From assembly GCF_002078875.1 (NCBI RefSeq), contig NC_034410.1, forward strand, positions 75,794,661-75,858,660: a stretch of DNA of 64,000 bases, given 5' to 3'. The position numbers and the translations under genes were made by a program. The notes beneath the pieces are model-generated. The model had not been told where the DNA came from. It saw only the letters and a list, made by a program, of their open reading frames with translations, and searched no databases. The DNA comes from Numida meleagris (Eukaryota; Chordata; Aves; Galliformes; Numididae). Positions 1 to 12,335 of the stretch are shown piece after piece; the stretch's first letter is position 1; each line of letters begins with the position of its first letter.

Positions 1-1215
1 TTGCACATGCAGAATATGTGCCAGAGGGCATGGATATCTGCTGAGAACATGGGCCATCTTCCTGCCTGAAAGTATACGGTGCTAGCAAAAGATGCAAGAA
101 TCAAATACAGAAACTGCGTAGAGACTTGAGAGGCAGTAAAGTGAGAACAGATACTGCCTCAATTAAATATATAGGTAGTCTACAAAGTATCTAATGTTGC
201 AAAAAAACCTCTTGATTTTCTCTTGATAGTATAAAGATTAAATAAATATTTGATACAGTACTTAAGGTCTCTTAGATAATTGAAGGGAGGGAAATTAAGT
301 AACAGTCTTCCAAAGCCCCTATTTTGAGAAAACCGTTGGAAATCTGTTTTAAAGAAAGATGCAGTAGGCTAGCACTTAGTTAAAACAGTTTGATAAAGGA
401 TATCCATCATGAATTCAGGCAGAAGAGGTCATACTGAACTAATCTGTTTGAGTTCTTTGAAGATATTAGTGGTAGGAAAGATAAGGAGAATTTAGAGAAT
501 GTAGCATTCTTACATTTCAAAAAAATAAGACAGGCCTTCACAGCAGAGATAAATGCCTACGGAAAGAACTCTGGAGTAGGAGGTAAATGAAGATGCTGGT
601 AGAAAATTGTATTAAAGCAAGGAAATAAGAACTTTGACTTGCCGAGTTGAATGACATTCCTCTGGTTATTCTGTTTCACGAAAGTTGGAACCAAATATGA
701 TATTATTAATTTATAAAATGATTGAAGAAAGAGAATAAAGGTAACTCAACTATTAAATCAGTTGCTCAAAAGTTTAATCATTATGATTAATATTTGTCAG
801 AAACTTATTTGTGTTCACTCTTGGATACACATCTGTTGTTATATGATCATATAACAACTTTCCAGAGCATTTGACTTATTAATGTATAAGGCGTTTATTA
901 TTCACATGGCTAGTGGTTTGCTTTACTTGCATTCAGCCTTGAGTGTTACTGATTAAGACCAGTTGAGTTCTGGGTAGAAATAGATTTTTAAGTTTCCTCA
1001 TTGGCTTTTCCAGGACACTTTTCCATAGCATATGCTGTACTACAATGGAAGAGCAAGTGTTTAGTTTTTCAGTGATGGGAAACTGAAGTACTGAAAAATT
1101 GCAGTTGAAAGTGTCTACTTATTTTGCATTACCAATCTGAGGTGACTAGAATGTGACTTTTTGTTGTATTTACTTTATACAACATTTTCTATATTCAAAC
1201 CTCAACTTTTGTTTA
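1..1215. other. No gene seen; probable intron or flank
   Basis: AT-rich sequence without a convincing splice-bounded open frame on either strand. If the exon at 2937-3057 is real, this stretch and the mariner after it lie in that gene's last intron or further upstream. The only structured feature noticed is the perfect palindrome at 835-858. Confidence 0.5.
835..858. repeat. Perfect 24-bp palindrome
   Basis: The half-site GTTGTTATATGA is followed directly by its exact reverse complement, with no spacer and GATC at the centre. The next flanking pair (T and T) breaks the symmetry, so the palindrome is exactly 24 bp. It could extrude as a cruciform or be a dimeric binding site. No function is inferred. 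Confidence 0.9.
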
Positions 1216-2551
1216 CTCAGGCCTCTCTGAAAGTAATGCCTCCTATTTTATGATGTTTGCCCACAACATCGGAGGTGGATGTTGGTGGTATTGCAGTAGA
1301 GGTTGAACCTTCCCATCAATATCCTGTTACATTTTTGTTGTCGTGTGACAAGTGGCAGCAGAGGGGCAATCTGATAAATTGGAGTCTGACATGGAAATGC
1401 AGATGAAGCAAAAGTGTGCGACTGAATTCTTCCATGCAGAAAAAAATAGCACCCATTCACATTCATCAACCCTTGCTGCACGTTTATGGAGACCAAACAG
1501 TAGATGTGAGCACAGTGAGGTGGTGGGTGGTGTGTTCCAGCAGTGGAGATGGCGACACGTGAGACAAGTCACGTTCTGGATGGCCATGCACAGCTGTCAC
1601 ACCGCGAAAATGAAGAGTGTCTCAATGAGCTCATCCACTCAAATCATCAGATTACCACCAGGGAACTGTGTGCAGAGCTTCAATGCACTGGAAACAGTGC
1701 TGACAGTGTTGGGATATTGCAAAGTTTGTACCAGGTGGGTCCCATGAATGTTTGCACAGGAACAGATAGAACACTGTATTCAAGTTTGTCAGAACCTATG
1801 GAACCAATACAAGGCTGATGGTGACAGTCTCCTGGATTGCATCTGTATCGGTGACAAGATGTGGTGTCAGCACTATGAGCCAGAGTCAAAATGACAATGC
1901 ATGGAGTAGCAACATGTGAATTCCCCATAGAAGAAAAGGTTTGAGACAAAGCCCTCAGTGAATAAAGTGATGCGTCTTTTGGGATAGGAAAGAGGTGATC
2001 CTTCTGGATTTCCTAGTACCTGGAGAAACCATCTACTCTGACCACTACATCGCAACACTGACTAAGTTGAAGGCTCGAACTTAAAGAGTCAGGCCAGAGA
2101 AAACGACAACCTTTCTCTTGCAGCATGATAATGCCAGGCCCCATACCAGTTTGAAGACAGTGGAGTGCATTGCCCATCCTGACTGGACTGTCCTACTACA
2201 CTCATTGTATAGTCCTGGTTTGGTGTCTTCTGAATTCCATCTGTTGGTCTGACAAAAGATGGACTGCATGGACATTTTCCTAGCAATGATATCATCATAG
2301 CAGCTGTGAAACAGTGGGTCACCTCTGCTAGTGTAGAATTTTAGAAGCATGGCATGTAGGCTCTTATTCATCACTGACAAAAATGCATGGCTAATGGTAG
2401 TGACTTTGTTGAAAAATGTTTTGGGTTTTTGTTTTGTTTTGTTTTGTTTTTTAGCTAAGAATTTGTTCTGTCAAACAGTGTTATTGTGCTCTTTGTATCT
2501 GTTGTGGTTTCCACGGAAATAAATAGGAGGTGGTATTTTCAGTGATCTGCG
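1216..2551 (+). mobile_element. Full-length Galluhop-type mariner (Tc1/mariner DNA transposon)
   Basis: The element is about 1.34 kb, the usual mariner size. It starts with CTCTGAAAGTAATGCCTCC near 1225-1243 and ends with a diverged inverted copy (GGAGGTGGTATTTTCAG near 2527-2542). TA dinucleotides at 1214-1215 and 2552-2553 fit the TA target duplication of mariners. Inside is a decayed transposase on the plus strand. A second, internally deleted copy with the same ends sits at 19822-20352. The end sequence matches what I know of the chicken mariner Galluhop. It lies upstream of the terminal exon at 2937, in the same orientation, so it is probably intronic. Confidence 0.9.
1352..2420 (+). pseudogene. 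Decayed mariner transposase (DD34D type)
   Basis: A mariner transposase catalyses cut-and-paste transposition by binding the terminal repeats and cleaving with a DD34D acidic triad. This copy begins with a GTG at 1352 where the family start would be, then breaks up by frameshifts and stops. Recognisable blocks are a DNA-binding N-terminus (about 1352-1560), GDKMWCQHYEPESK holding the first aspartate (GAC at 1853), QHDNARPHTS holding the second (GAT at 2127), and YSPGLVSSEFHL at the third position. The second and third acidic codons (2127 and 2232) are exactly 35 codons apart, the DD34D spacing. The third is GAA (Glu) rather than Asp. It is a dead relic. Confidence 0.85.
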
Positions 2552-2553
2552 TA

Positions 2554-2936
2554 CTGTAAGACAAAGCAAGGTAAAGAACATGCAGTGTATAATAACTCCC
2601 TCTGCAAAGCTTTAAATTTACTTAAATTTACCTTAATTTATATAGTACAGTGTTTGACTGCCTAAACTATGTAGGTATCCTGTGTGTTCATGCATTAAGA
2701 CTAAACGAAAAGAGTGTAAATTCTAGTTTCCTCAGCAAAGTAGGAAGAAAATAATCTCACTGATTACCGGACTTCAATAAAGGATATGCCAAACATATGC
2801 TTTGACATAGACAGATTTCCCTTGCTAAAACCAACAGTATTATAATTAGTTGAACTTGTTTTTTGGTTTAAGTCCCAATTTTGAGTGAGTTGTTTTTTAT
2901 CTTAATAATAGCATGTTATGTGTCTTTCCTGTATAG
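2554..2936 (+). other. Probable end of last intron
   Basis: AT-rich DNA ending in a good 3' splice site. The T/C-rich run TGTCTTTCCTGTATAG ends at 2936, with a possible branch site in CTTAATAATAG about 35 bp upstream. No other feature is seen. Confidence 0.45.
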
Positions 2937-3057
2937 ATGGCGAAATGTTCTGAAAGTAAATGTGAAGGTACATTTCTCATGGGACGAGAGAGCTGGAAGT
3001 GTGCAATCCATTGTACGGGCTTCTGTTACTGAAACTAAGGAGGCAACTGATGGTTAA
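2937..3057 (+). CDS. Terminal coding exon of an unidentified gene (partial)
   Basis: Immediately after a good 3' splice site (AG at 2935-2936) a frame beginning at 2938 stays open for 39 codons and stops at TAA 3055-3057. It reads WRNVLKVNVKVHFSWDERAG at the start and ends TETKEATDG. The start shows strict hydrophobic/polar alternation (V-L-K-V-N-V-K-V-H-F-S-W), as in a long beta-strand, followed by a short charged tail. Such a pattern suggests the last strand of a beta-rich domain. The exon would start in phase 2, with its first base completing a codon from upstream. The upstream exons are not visible, so they should lie left of the window or beyond the mariner. I do not recognise the protein. 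An ATG at 2937 opens a different frame of about 31 codons that looks less protein-like. No AATAAA lies close downstream; ATTAAA at 3484 and AATAAA at 6130 are candidates for the poly(A) signal. Confidence 0.5.
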
Positions 3058-4864
3058 TGTAATTTTATTTATAGATCAATACTAAGGACATAGTTACTTC
3101 TTAAGTATTTCCTGGCAGTTGGATAAAATACTGAAGTTCAGGAGTGTACAGAGTCTTCCAAGATCTAGATGGCATTATCTGATTAGCGTGCACAGTCTTT
3201 CTGCACTGCCTTCCCCAGGGCCTCTATTTTTCCCTTAACTGAATTCCATTTTTTCCTTAGAAGCTGCTTCTAGCTGAGCTGTAGTTGTAACTATTCCTCA
3301 TCCAGTTTGCTTTTATTTGACCTAACATTTGATTGCTATCCAGCTTTTTTTCCTACCTTTCTTCCCTATTGAGTTAAGTTCTAGGCCTGTTTCACTTTAA
3401 CCATCCGGGTGCAATTCTGCGGTCCACTTACAACATCTGACTGCCTCAAGATCTACCAAGAATAATTTACAATTATGAATATGATTAAAAGAAGTCAGGA
3501 AACTTACATACTTCACTATGGTTTCAAACTATTTTTCCACTGCATATAGAAAAGATGTTAGGATTTATAACAGTTTAGACTTCCCACTAGAATCCAAACC
3601 AAGTAAAGACAATGCTTTGCTGTGCTAGAGGACTATTATCTTTTGGATCCGGGTCCAGTTCACAAGCTGGACAGGATGTCTCACATAGATTCTGTGAGAT
3701 GCTGAATGAGTAGCAGCACAGCTTTCCTCTTTGCACAGCTTTGTGACTTGCTGTCACTAGTTATATCCATTACTTCTATCACTACTATCTATTTTCTATG
3801 AGTAGCAAAGCCTATACAAGACACAGTATAGAGATGATGCATTAAGTTTTTGCCGATGTATTTCTCATTCATACCATCAGTCACCATCTTTGGTCATTAG
3901 AATTTCCAAATAGTAGAGTTTATTTGCATTACCAGTTGAAGTGTCTAGAAGAAAAGTTGTACAAAGGCCATTCTGACTAACATTGTTTATGTAGTAGTAT
4001 TCCATTTAAACCATTTTCAAGCTCCCTGGTTTTCTTAAGTTGAAGTTTGAAGAACAAAATTACATAGATTGCTTAGAGGGGTTATTATACTTAGATCTGG
4101 CAGACTTAAAAGAACTTTTGTTTATTCTAAACAGGTTTTTTTTTTTAAAGTATGTGATGTCTTTGCCTGACTGGTCTTACTGAAGCTGAGCTTTTCATGA
4201 AGCCATGAATACATACATAGTTGTATGGTATAGGGAGCAGAGTGTAGTTAGGCCTTGGTTTTCTTTTCTTCACTGTGATAGGCAAACATATATAAGGGAG
4301 TGCAAGAGGGTTTTTTGTAAGATTGGCTGAAGGGAAGCCTACTAAAGGCAAGAAAGCAGAGTACAGAAAAGCAGCAGTACTCTTCTATTTTCCCTGCCAG
4401 AATGATGAATAACCATTGTGGAAAAATCACACTAATTTCTCTTGGTATCAGTGTAGTCCACTTGAGTAAGAAAAGCTTTCAAGTGAGGAAGACAGAGAAC
4501 TGAGTACTTCAGAGTTTTTTGTGATAATTTTGGTTCATACGCAATTGAAGCCCATAAAGAGATGTGTAAAAAAATTCTCACAAGTCTTTACGATCTTCAT
4601 TTATTCATTCAGGTATCTGATGGAGAGAGAAAAAAAAAAGCAGATAAAAACCACAGATCATTTTTCTTTATGTAAAATTTCCCATTGAAGTAGTATTAAC
4701 TGTTACAGTAGTAGATGCTAAGACTGGTAAGGAGTAGCATTTCCCATTAATATCTCCTGTCAGAATTTTTTGAAATTCTTCCTTGAATCTGATAACTATT
4801 ATGCTTAATTTGTATCTAATGCTATTGCTTTGCAAGGGGGAAAAAACTTTTGCCTTGTGATGAT
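3058..4864 (+). other. Probable 3' UTR, then intergenic
   Basis: There is no coding evidence. If the preceding exon is terminal, its 3' UTR starts here. ATTAAA at 3484-3489, followed by T-rich sequence, is a weak poly(A) signal. Short homopolymers occur (for example T10 near 4136 and A-runs near 4630). Confidence 0.35.
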
Positions 4865-5030
4865 GGTACAACCAGTGGCACAGGTTGCCCAGAGAGGCTG
4901 TGGAGTCTCCTCCTTGGAGATCTCCAAAAGCTGCCTGGGCACCCTGCTCTGAATGTGCCTGCTGGAGAATGGGTTGGAATAGATGGACCCAGAGGGCCCT
5001 GCCAGCCTCAACCATCCTGTGATTTTGTAG
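4865..5030 (+). mobile_element. CR1 LINE fragment, 3' end
   Basis: The block GGCACAGGTTGCCCAGAGAG (from about 4876), then TGGAATAGATGGACCC and a degraded ATCCTGTGATTTTG tail, is the classic last 150-170 bp of avian CR1 in sense orientation. It is 5'-truncated, as most CR1 copies are. The diverged tail indicates an old copy. Confidence 0.88.
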
Positions 5031-6129
5031 AGAGTTACAAAAATCACTTCAGGTACTGCTGATTCCCAAAATGGAATGTAGCACTTTTGCTTCACAATTT
5101 TTGAAGTGGATATTATAACAGTCTCTAAATTTAGAAAGAGCTATGAAATTAATCATTGCTAGAAATATTTTTTTTCTTTATTGAAGAAAGAGCAAACAAT
5201 AACTTCTGTTTCACAAAGCCAGTAACACATTTTCTGATTACTGTTTCTCCTGTTTTTCCTGCATACTTTGTATAAATAGGCCTATCGTTATGGGATTTAA
5301 CCACATTCAGGTTCTACAATAACAACATGCTACTGATTCTTATTTCCAAGAAAACCTGAATATTGCATCATCATCTTCCGCTCTGAAGCCCAGGCCTGGC
5401 CAGAAGAAAGCAGTATATTTAGTGTTTTGCTGGTTAGTCTCTGTTCTGTTTAACTCAGTAGAAATGTTGCACCTTCCCTGTCACTGCCCCTTGCGGTAAG
5501 TCTCCTTGGATTGCAACATCTAGAGGAAAAAGACTCTCTTTCATAATTTGAATTCAATCTGGCAAACCTGAACCCTGATTTTAACTGAAGTGCTCTGGCT
5601 TTCATAAAATACAAATTGTTTATTACAATGCTATTATTATGTCAGTACAGGATGAGCAGAAGATAAAAACGTAAATCAAACTGAGTATTTTTGTAATTTT
5701 TTGCTTGCTTATGAATTTGATTTCATCTAATTGCTGCTTGTGTTGATACTGGTTTTAAGAATACAAATAATTTCACCTTGAAGCTTCAAGTATGAAAGAG
5801 ATACCCTCCTCTTAACTAACATCTACTTTATATATTCTGTTCAAAAATTTTTGTCTTATCCCTTTTAAATTGTTTTTCTATTGTGGCAGTGAGTTCTGCT
5901 TTTAGAGAGATTCCATAAAAACACGAAAAAAAACCACAGAAATACAGGCATGGATTCTTGTTGTTGTGAGGAAACATTGGGAATTTGAAAGACTTGAAGA
6001 TGCTGTAGTAACTGAATCTATAAATTCTGATGTGTTTATTTCTGGGGGTTGTGTCAGATGAAAAATAAGACTGTTAAGTTATTTTTGAGTGGACATATGG
6101 CCAGGTACTCAAAGTATTCGCTAAGGCTG

Positions 6130-6135
6130 AATAAA
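6130..6135 (+). terminator. Candidate poly(A) signal AATAAA
   Basis: Canonical AATAAA in CTGAATAAATCAG. It is the first good hexamer I found downstream of the stop at 3057, which would imply a 3' UTR of about 3.1 kb. Such hexamers are common by chance in AT-rich DNA. Confidence 0.2.
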
Positions 6136-6429
6136 TCAGTTAAGTATTATGAGAGCTCCCATGTTGGACTTCTTATAATTTATTTCAAGTTTAGCTGCTA
6201 AATGACATTTGATTTTCCAGCTGCTTCTATCATGTCACCACAATTCTGTTACATCTCATCCTTTTTGTTTTGCCCCTGACTTTTAAGCTACACACGTGAA
6301 ATTCGGTACGAGTTGTAGTTGCATGCATGTTATTGGAGAACAGTGGTCAACATTGGTTCTGTCAGTCTTTTCAAAAGTCCCTAGTATTACTGGTTCTAAA
6401 TTTGTAGAAAATATAGATATGTGTAGAAT

Positions 6430-6456
6430 GTGTGTGTGTGTATATATGTATATATA
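6430..6456 (+). repeat. TG/TA microsatellite
   Basis: A compound alternating purine-pyrimidine run: about five TG units followed by interrupted TA units. It is short and probably polymorphic. Confidence 0.85.
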
Positions 6457-8005
6457 CTGATATAATGTTTTTCTTTAATACACTCTTTCCTATTGTTTAT
6501 TACCTGTCTAAAGATTGCTTTTAAAGAGGATGAAGTGACTCTTATTTCATTCAGAAAAGTCCAAATTTAGCAGTATTTGGAGCCAGACTCAGTTCTTGGG
6601 AACCACCTATGGACCTATTTGATTCAAATGCCTTTTTTCTTGTCCTTGCTAACCATCCTGACTTACACAAGCCAGCTCCTTCTTCATGAAAAGGTGGGAG
6701 TGTATGATAGAGAATTCTGTGCTGTGGTCAGTGATTAGACCGTTTTATACTTGCCAGCTTTTCCTTAACTTAGTACAGTGGTTCCTGAAGTTCACATCTA
6801 TATTTAAATACTTCTTCCTTTGCCATTTTGTAATCTGCTCTTATGTTAGTCAGGGGAACTGAAATTCCTGATGTTATGGTCATTCTGAATTAATACCGCA
6901 TTAAAAAAGCAGTGAGAATTGCCGTGATGGGAGTACTTGTATATTTGTTTGAAAACTTGGAATCTAACATGAATTAGATTTCCAAGTGTATTAAGTATTT
7001 AGTGTGCAGAAAATGTCTTAGAACGTTAAGCTGATAAAATTTAACCTTGGTAATCTTTAAATCTTTTTATTCTCTCCATGTATGATGTACATGATATTTA
7101 TTGGAACATCATCTTACAAAATGTTCATCTAAAAAGCTTTAAAGTGGCACTCGTGTTTGGGTCATCAAAGAGATTTTGAGTCATTGAAAGATCGTTTTGA
7201 GGATTTTGACAGTTTGTATGTGAATTTTTTTAAATATTGAGTTCTTTGCTGTCACATGAGTGAAAGCAGTATTTATGTTAAGTTATATTACAGTGTTTAA
7301 ACTCAGTGAAAATTTTCAGTCACATCACCATTTTGATGAGTCAGGCTTTGCTGAAATATTTTTCTTCAGTCAGAAGACAGTGCTGTTAAATAGGTTTGTC
7401 TGCAGTAATCATCCATCTTGAGTCATTGCAAGTCTATTTATTTCAATAATAATTAACTATTGAGCAGGCTATAGGGTAGGGTTTGTGGGATTTGGTTCTC
7501 TTGGGGAGGGAGGGGAGAGAAGAAGCCGAAGGAGAAGCCTTGGACTTGAGTTGCAATTCTCAAATGTTTTCATAGAGATGGTATTTAATTTACTGCTTTA
7601 CACTGTGTGTAGATCTTAAGATGGATTTTTTTCTGTCCTGAAAAACATGTAAAAAGCATCTAATTTCCCTTATTTGTCATTTTTCTTCAGTAAAATCAGG
7701 AAGATATCTTTGCCGAATTCAGACTGCACCTCTGTGCATTGACTCATGAGAAATGAATGTCACATCTGATATTCATTCTGTTTTGTACTTCACAATTTAT
7801 TCAGGTTGTTAAAGTTCTGGAATTCATTGCTAGTCCTCTGGTTCTTCATATAATCACAGGACAAAAAGAATGACCTCTATGGGTGATTTCATTTTATTGT
7901 TGTTTTCTACATGGGTTGATGATGGCAGCCCATGGGGCTGAGACACTAAAGCTTAAACTGTAAGGCTCTCTTCAAGGATGAAGCAGTAAAAAGAGAGGGA
8001 GGTGG

Positions 8006-8038
8006 TTTTTTTTTTCTTTCTTTCTTTTTTTTCTTTTA
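8006..8038 (+). repeat. Polypyrimidine tract (T-rich with CTTT units)
   Basis: T14 followed by three CTTT-like units and a further T run, flanked by purine-rich DNA (GAGAGGGAGG). This is simple low-complexity sequence. Confidence 0.8.
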
Positions 8039-11000
8039 TAAATAAGGAAAATGGTTAGTTTTGATGAGTTTTAGCAGTGAAACTGATGAGCTGGAAACCT
8101 TCAGTCAGGTGAGAGAGCCGTCTTCTCCCGTCAATTTTTGGAGGCTGCCTGATGGAATATGTCTATTTAAATAGGAACTGAGAGAGTAGCAGAAAGATTT
8201 TATTGATATGTCATCTTTGTGTTATAAAAGAAACTCTTCCTGAGGTTGAAAAGACTATTTGCCTCTAGGAAGCCTTTGGAAAATAAGGTTTTTCTTTCTT
8301 TTTTTTTTCCTTTTTTAATAGAGAACATCTTTACAAATACTAGAAAGGAAACTGATTCTTTTCAGCATTTCCAATTTTGATTTTACAAAACGATTAGCTC
8401 AATAACTGCCTGAAGCATGAAATCAAATTATTTTTCCGTATTTCAGGAAAGTGTAATGATATTTATTTCAAAATACATTTTTAGGAAGAAGTTGTTTGAA
8501 TGTTACTCCTTTCCCTGCTAAAGGAGAACTAAAGCTAACGTTAGTATGAAGAGCTACAACTGCTTAAAAAAAAATGAATAGAAAAAGGCAGAAAACCTAG
8601 ACAGTACTCAATTGGTGGAAGCATCACTTCATGATATACTCGTAAATGAGAAAGATTGACCAGATCTTAAAATCAAGTAAAAACAAAACTAAAAACAACA
8701 GAAAAAATACACAATAGTAATTAATCCATCAGTAGCACGTCATCTTTTTCTATTGATAGAAAATAAAACATTTCAAGGCCAGACATCTATTCTTCCTCAC
8801 CTCATGAATTAGATGTCAAAATCTTCATTTGTGTAGACCTGCAATTCCATATCTTTGGAGAAAGAAAGGGAAGTGAACCTCTAGATTAAGTAGGAGGCAG
8901 AACAATGAGCATGGCTTCAGAGATATTAAAATCCGTGGACATCGGTGCACAATTCAAATGTGCAGAAAGTCATTCAGAATTAAGAAGCAAAAATGATATT
9001 ACAAGTTTGCATGCACATGGTGATCAGTTGAATAAAAGTTGTGCTGTAAATGCATATAAAACCCCTGAACAGTGCATATTTTTCAATGATCAGTTCAACT
9101 GAAGGAAATGCTTGTGCTTGTAACTGCACACCAGCTCCATAGAAGAGACCATGGGCAGGTTTTGCAATAGGTTACTCGTGTTCAGTTCCTGCAGTGCTCA
9201 TTGCTGCCCACTGTTATTTCAGTATCGAAGAGAAGTGCACTCAACAAATTAATATCTGTATAACCTTTTTTTCAAAGCTTTCACTTTTTGTTGGCAGTGC
9301 GCTTCACAAGGACACTACCAGTGTTTAAATAAGGATTTTTTTTCTGTTTATTTCTGTTATTACTTACATCTGCTTGTGCAAATATTTAAATAACTGAGTT
9401 TTATTTACATGGGAAAACTTTGCCAGCTGCTAAATATTGAAATGACTGGAATTGGTGTTCTCTTTTTCTGTAGTTGGGAAGAAAAGGTTTGTTTCAATAA
9501 TTTTCCATGCATAGAGTTCTTCTTGTGACCAAGACCAGTATTCTAAAAGCTGGTCAAAATTTACCTAACTGCTTGCCTTGTCAAAGGGCATGTGTGATGG
9601 GAATCAATTAAATGTGTTTTATTTTGGGAATGGTGGTCTATTTTTGTCAGGTTTTTTTCAAATCTATCTAATTTATTGGCAAAAAGGGAGAAATGTACCA
9701 GCAAGCCAGGAAACTTGAGAGTTTCCCTGCTGTGCTTAATATAGGAGCAGTTCTCGCTCCATGGGGGCACTTCATTTTCTGCTAGCTAATGTCCACATGG
9801 TGTTTTTTTTCATTTAGCGCAGAAGATATTTTTAAAACCTTCTGCAGACCCCCATTAACAATTGCAGTAAATCTTCTGAGCTCATGCTAGAAGTAAAACA
9901 TTTACTTAAGTGCTTCCTTGAATCTGAGCCTTACATGCTGGCCCTGAAAATAGGGATTCTAATTTTACACCTGCAGAAGATAGTGTTGTAGATGGAGGCT
10001 GCAATGATGCTTAAAAATAAGGGAATTATTTTATAAATAAGTCACTTCTGTTACAAAAGTAAGGAGCAAAGACAGTGCTGCTTTGGCCCAATCACTTCGG
10101 TACTGAGTAATTTCACGTGAAAAGTCTTGGATTCTCCTGTAGTATTTCTGTACCCCCTCTCAGGTGAAGAACAGCCTCACTTCCTCTGCTGTGTCATTAA
10201 CTCTCATTCGCAGAGAATTTTTTTCTAGGTAGTAAGAATTAAGTTCAAACATTATCTAATAATATTTGTTTTCCTGGGGAGCTTTTCTTAACTGGAGTAT
10301 CTTGTAAACCTGGAAAAGGGAATTTCCTCCTTAAAGGCCTTGTAAACACCTTTAATGTTATAACAATTTTAAGTTTCATGCTATTTTCTGGTATCAAGCT
10401 ATAGACTTGGCCAGTTCTTACCTGTAATAGTATTCCCTGATGGTTACATTCAAATCTCTTAAATATATATACATATATTAGATAATTTCAATTTTTCTCT
10501 CTGTCCATTTTCTTAAAAAGGTTTCTGTGTGAGGTGGGAATAGTCTTTCCTTCCTGGTAAGAGAAAACTGTCCCCCTGCAAGGAAACTGAAACTATAGAG
10601 TTGTAAACTCCCTTCATATCTTCATTTCAGACGTCTTTCCCAGATCCCTTTCAAGTAGAATTATCTTGCTTATTACTTGTGATTATAACGTATGCATATT
10701 TTCAAACCCAAGTCTAGTGATTTTTCTCTTACACAGGATCTCATAAATTGCAGGAGCGTGACAGTAATTAACTTGTGTATGTGTAAAATTAGTGAATGGT
10801 GTTTTCAGTAATATCTTTTCTAATTTGATTTGAAAAGTATAATTATTTCATAAAAGATATTTCAAGTAGCCTGTGGAACTGTCCATGTGTGTTGATTTCC
10901 TGTTACGTACGATCACACTTTTAAACTGACTGTGTTAAAATGTCTTGCTTGAAATGTCTTCTGATCTGCGGTGAAGCAGTTTCTCAGTTCCTGACTGGCC

Positions 11001-11203
11001 ACTCTATTGCCTGAAGTCCCTCTGGATTCCTGATAATGACAGTAGACAATATTCTTCATCTTCTAATCAGTAAGGTGCCAATTCAGAATACAATTGGAAG
11101 CATTAGTTTATACTTCTACTCTTAAATCCCAGTCAAGCCAATTTAAACCATGTTTAAATGCTTTGCTGCTGATAAATGTGTACCACATCTCCTTGCATCT
11201 TCA

Positions 11204-11606
11204 CAGGCTGAGAGAGCTGGGGCTGTTCAGCCTGGAGGAGAGAAGACTCCTGGGACACCTGAGAGGAGCCTCTCAGTATCTAAAGGGGGGCTGTAAGAAA
11301 GAAGGGGACAGACTCTTCAGCAGGGTCTGTTGTGACAGGACAAGGGGAAATGGTTTCAAACTGGAAGAGAGGAGATTTAGACTGGATACAAGGAAGAAGT
11401 TTTTTACAGTGAGGGTGGTGAAGCACTGGCACAGGATGCTCAGAGAAGTGGTGGAAGCCCCATCCCTGGAGACATTCAAGGTTAGGCTGGACTGGGCTCT
11501 AAGCACCTGATCTCTCTGTAGGTGTCTCTGTTCATTTCAGGAGAGTTGGACCAGATGATCTGTAATGGTCCCTTCCAACTCAAACCATTCTATGATTCTG
11601 TGATTG
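11204..11606 (+). mobile_element. CR1 LINE 3' fragment (about 400 bp)
   Basis: Sense-strand CR1 running from GGCTGAGAGAGCTGGGGCTG through the diagnostic AGATTTAGACTGGATA block and GTGGTGAAGCACTGGCACAG to the ATTCTATGATTCTGTGATT tail ending near 11606. Part of it is read by a 138-codon frame (11094-11510), but that frame only follows the non-coding 3' part of CR1 and is not a gene. Confidence 0.93.
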
Positions 11607-12162
11607 TAGCAAGGATAACTGATCCCTTTTCTGATACAAGAAAGGGTCAGCGTATTGCCAGTCCGAGCAAGTTTTTCCCTGCAGTAATAACTCTTCTTTA
11701 CAGTCCATTATTTAAAGCTACTTTCTGGATTTTTAATTGGCAGTACAGGTACATTGGCTAAGTAACTGACCTCAGCTAGGGAGAACAAAATCTATGTAGG
11801 GGGCTCCTATTAGATTTTCAGTTTTGGAGGAATTTTGGTGCTTCAGCTTTGTAAACTGACCAGCAAACTCATTTATGTACCTGTGTAGACATATACTAGT
11901 GTCTTATTTCTTTTGGTGGAAAAGAGTGGAATAATATACAAGCTAATGTATTATAAAGGAACTTAATACACTAGGCTAAGAATCAACATTTTCTGAGTTA
12001 TTTAGGTATTGTCACGTAACATGAAAATGCCAAAAGTATTACTTTTTCAACTAATACTTGAGTAAGCATATTCATGATTTAATGGATTTAATATCCTAAA
12101 CTGCAACCTAACACTGAATCATAAGCCTTATCAGATGCAGAGAATATTACCTTTTTCTGAAG
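11607..12162. other. Unassigned spacer between CR1 copies
   Basis: About 0.55 kb of AT-rich DNA. No gene, repeat or strong motif was recognised. Confidence 0.5.
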
Positions 12163-12335
12163 GAAAATCACAAGATCGTGTGATCCATAGGAGTTGGAAG
12201 CAACCTCTAGAGATCATCTACTCAAATTCCCGGTGAAAGCATTTCCTAGAGTGGGTTCCACAAGAAAGTGTCCAGATGGGTTTTGTATATCTCCAGAGAA
12301 GGAGACTCCTCAGCCTCTCTGGGAATGAAGTAGAA
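12163..12335 (-). mobile_element. Old CR1 LINE 3' fragment, minus strand
   Basis: Read on the plus strand, it carries the reverse-complement CR1 3' order: degraded tail, TTGGAAGCAACCTCTAGAGA, CATCTACTCAAATTCCCGG, then ATATCTCCAGAGAAGGAGAC and CAGCCTCTCTGGGAATG. It is diverged and 5'-truncated. Confidence 0.82.

Larger units (their letters stand above)
5031..11203. other. Intergenic, no gene seen
   Basis: About 6.2 kb of AT-rich DNA without an exon I can support. It holds a TG/TA microsatellite (6430-6456), a pyrimidine tract (8006-8038), an AATAAA at 6130-6135 that could serve the upstream gene, and a short TA-rich run near 10460-10480. The 65-codon frame at 8905-9102 has no splice, domain or promoter support. 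Confidence 0.5.

Noticed and set aside
11094..11510. 138-codon plus-strand open frame
   Set aside because: It lies over a CR1 3' region; the peptide is the usual chance frame of CR1 ([13 protein letters not shown]) and not a gene.
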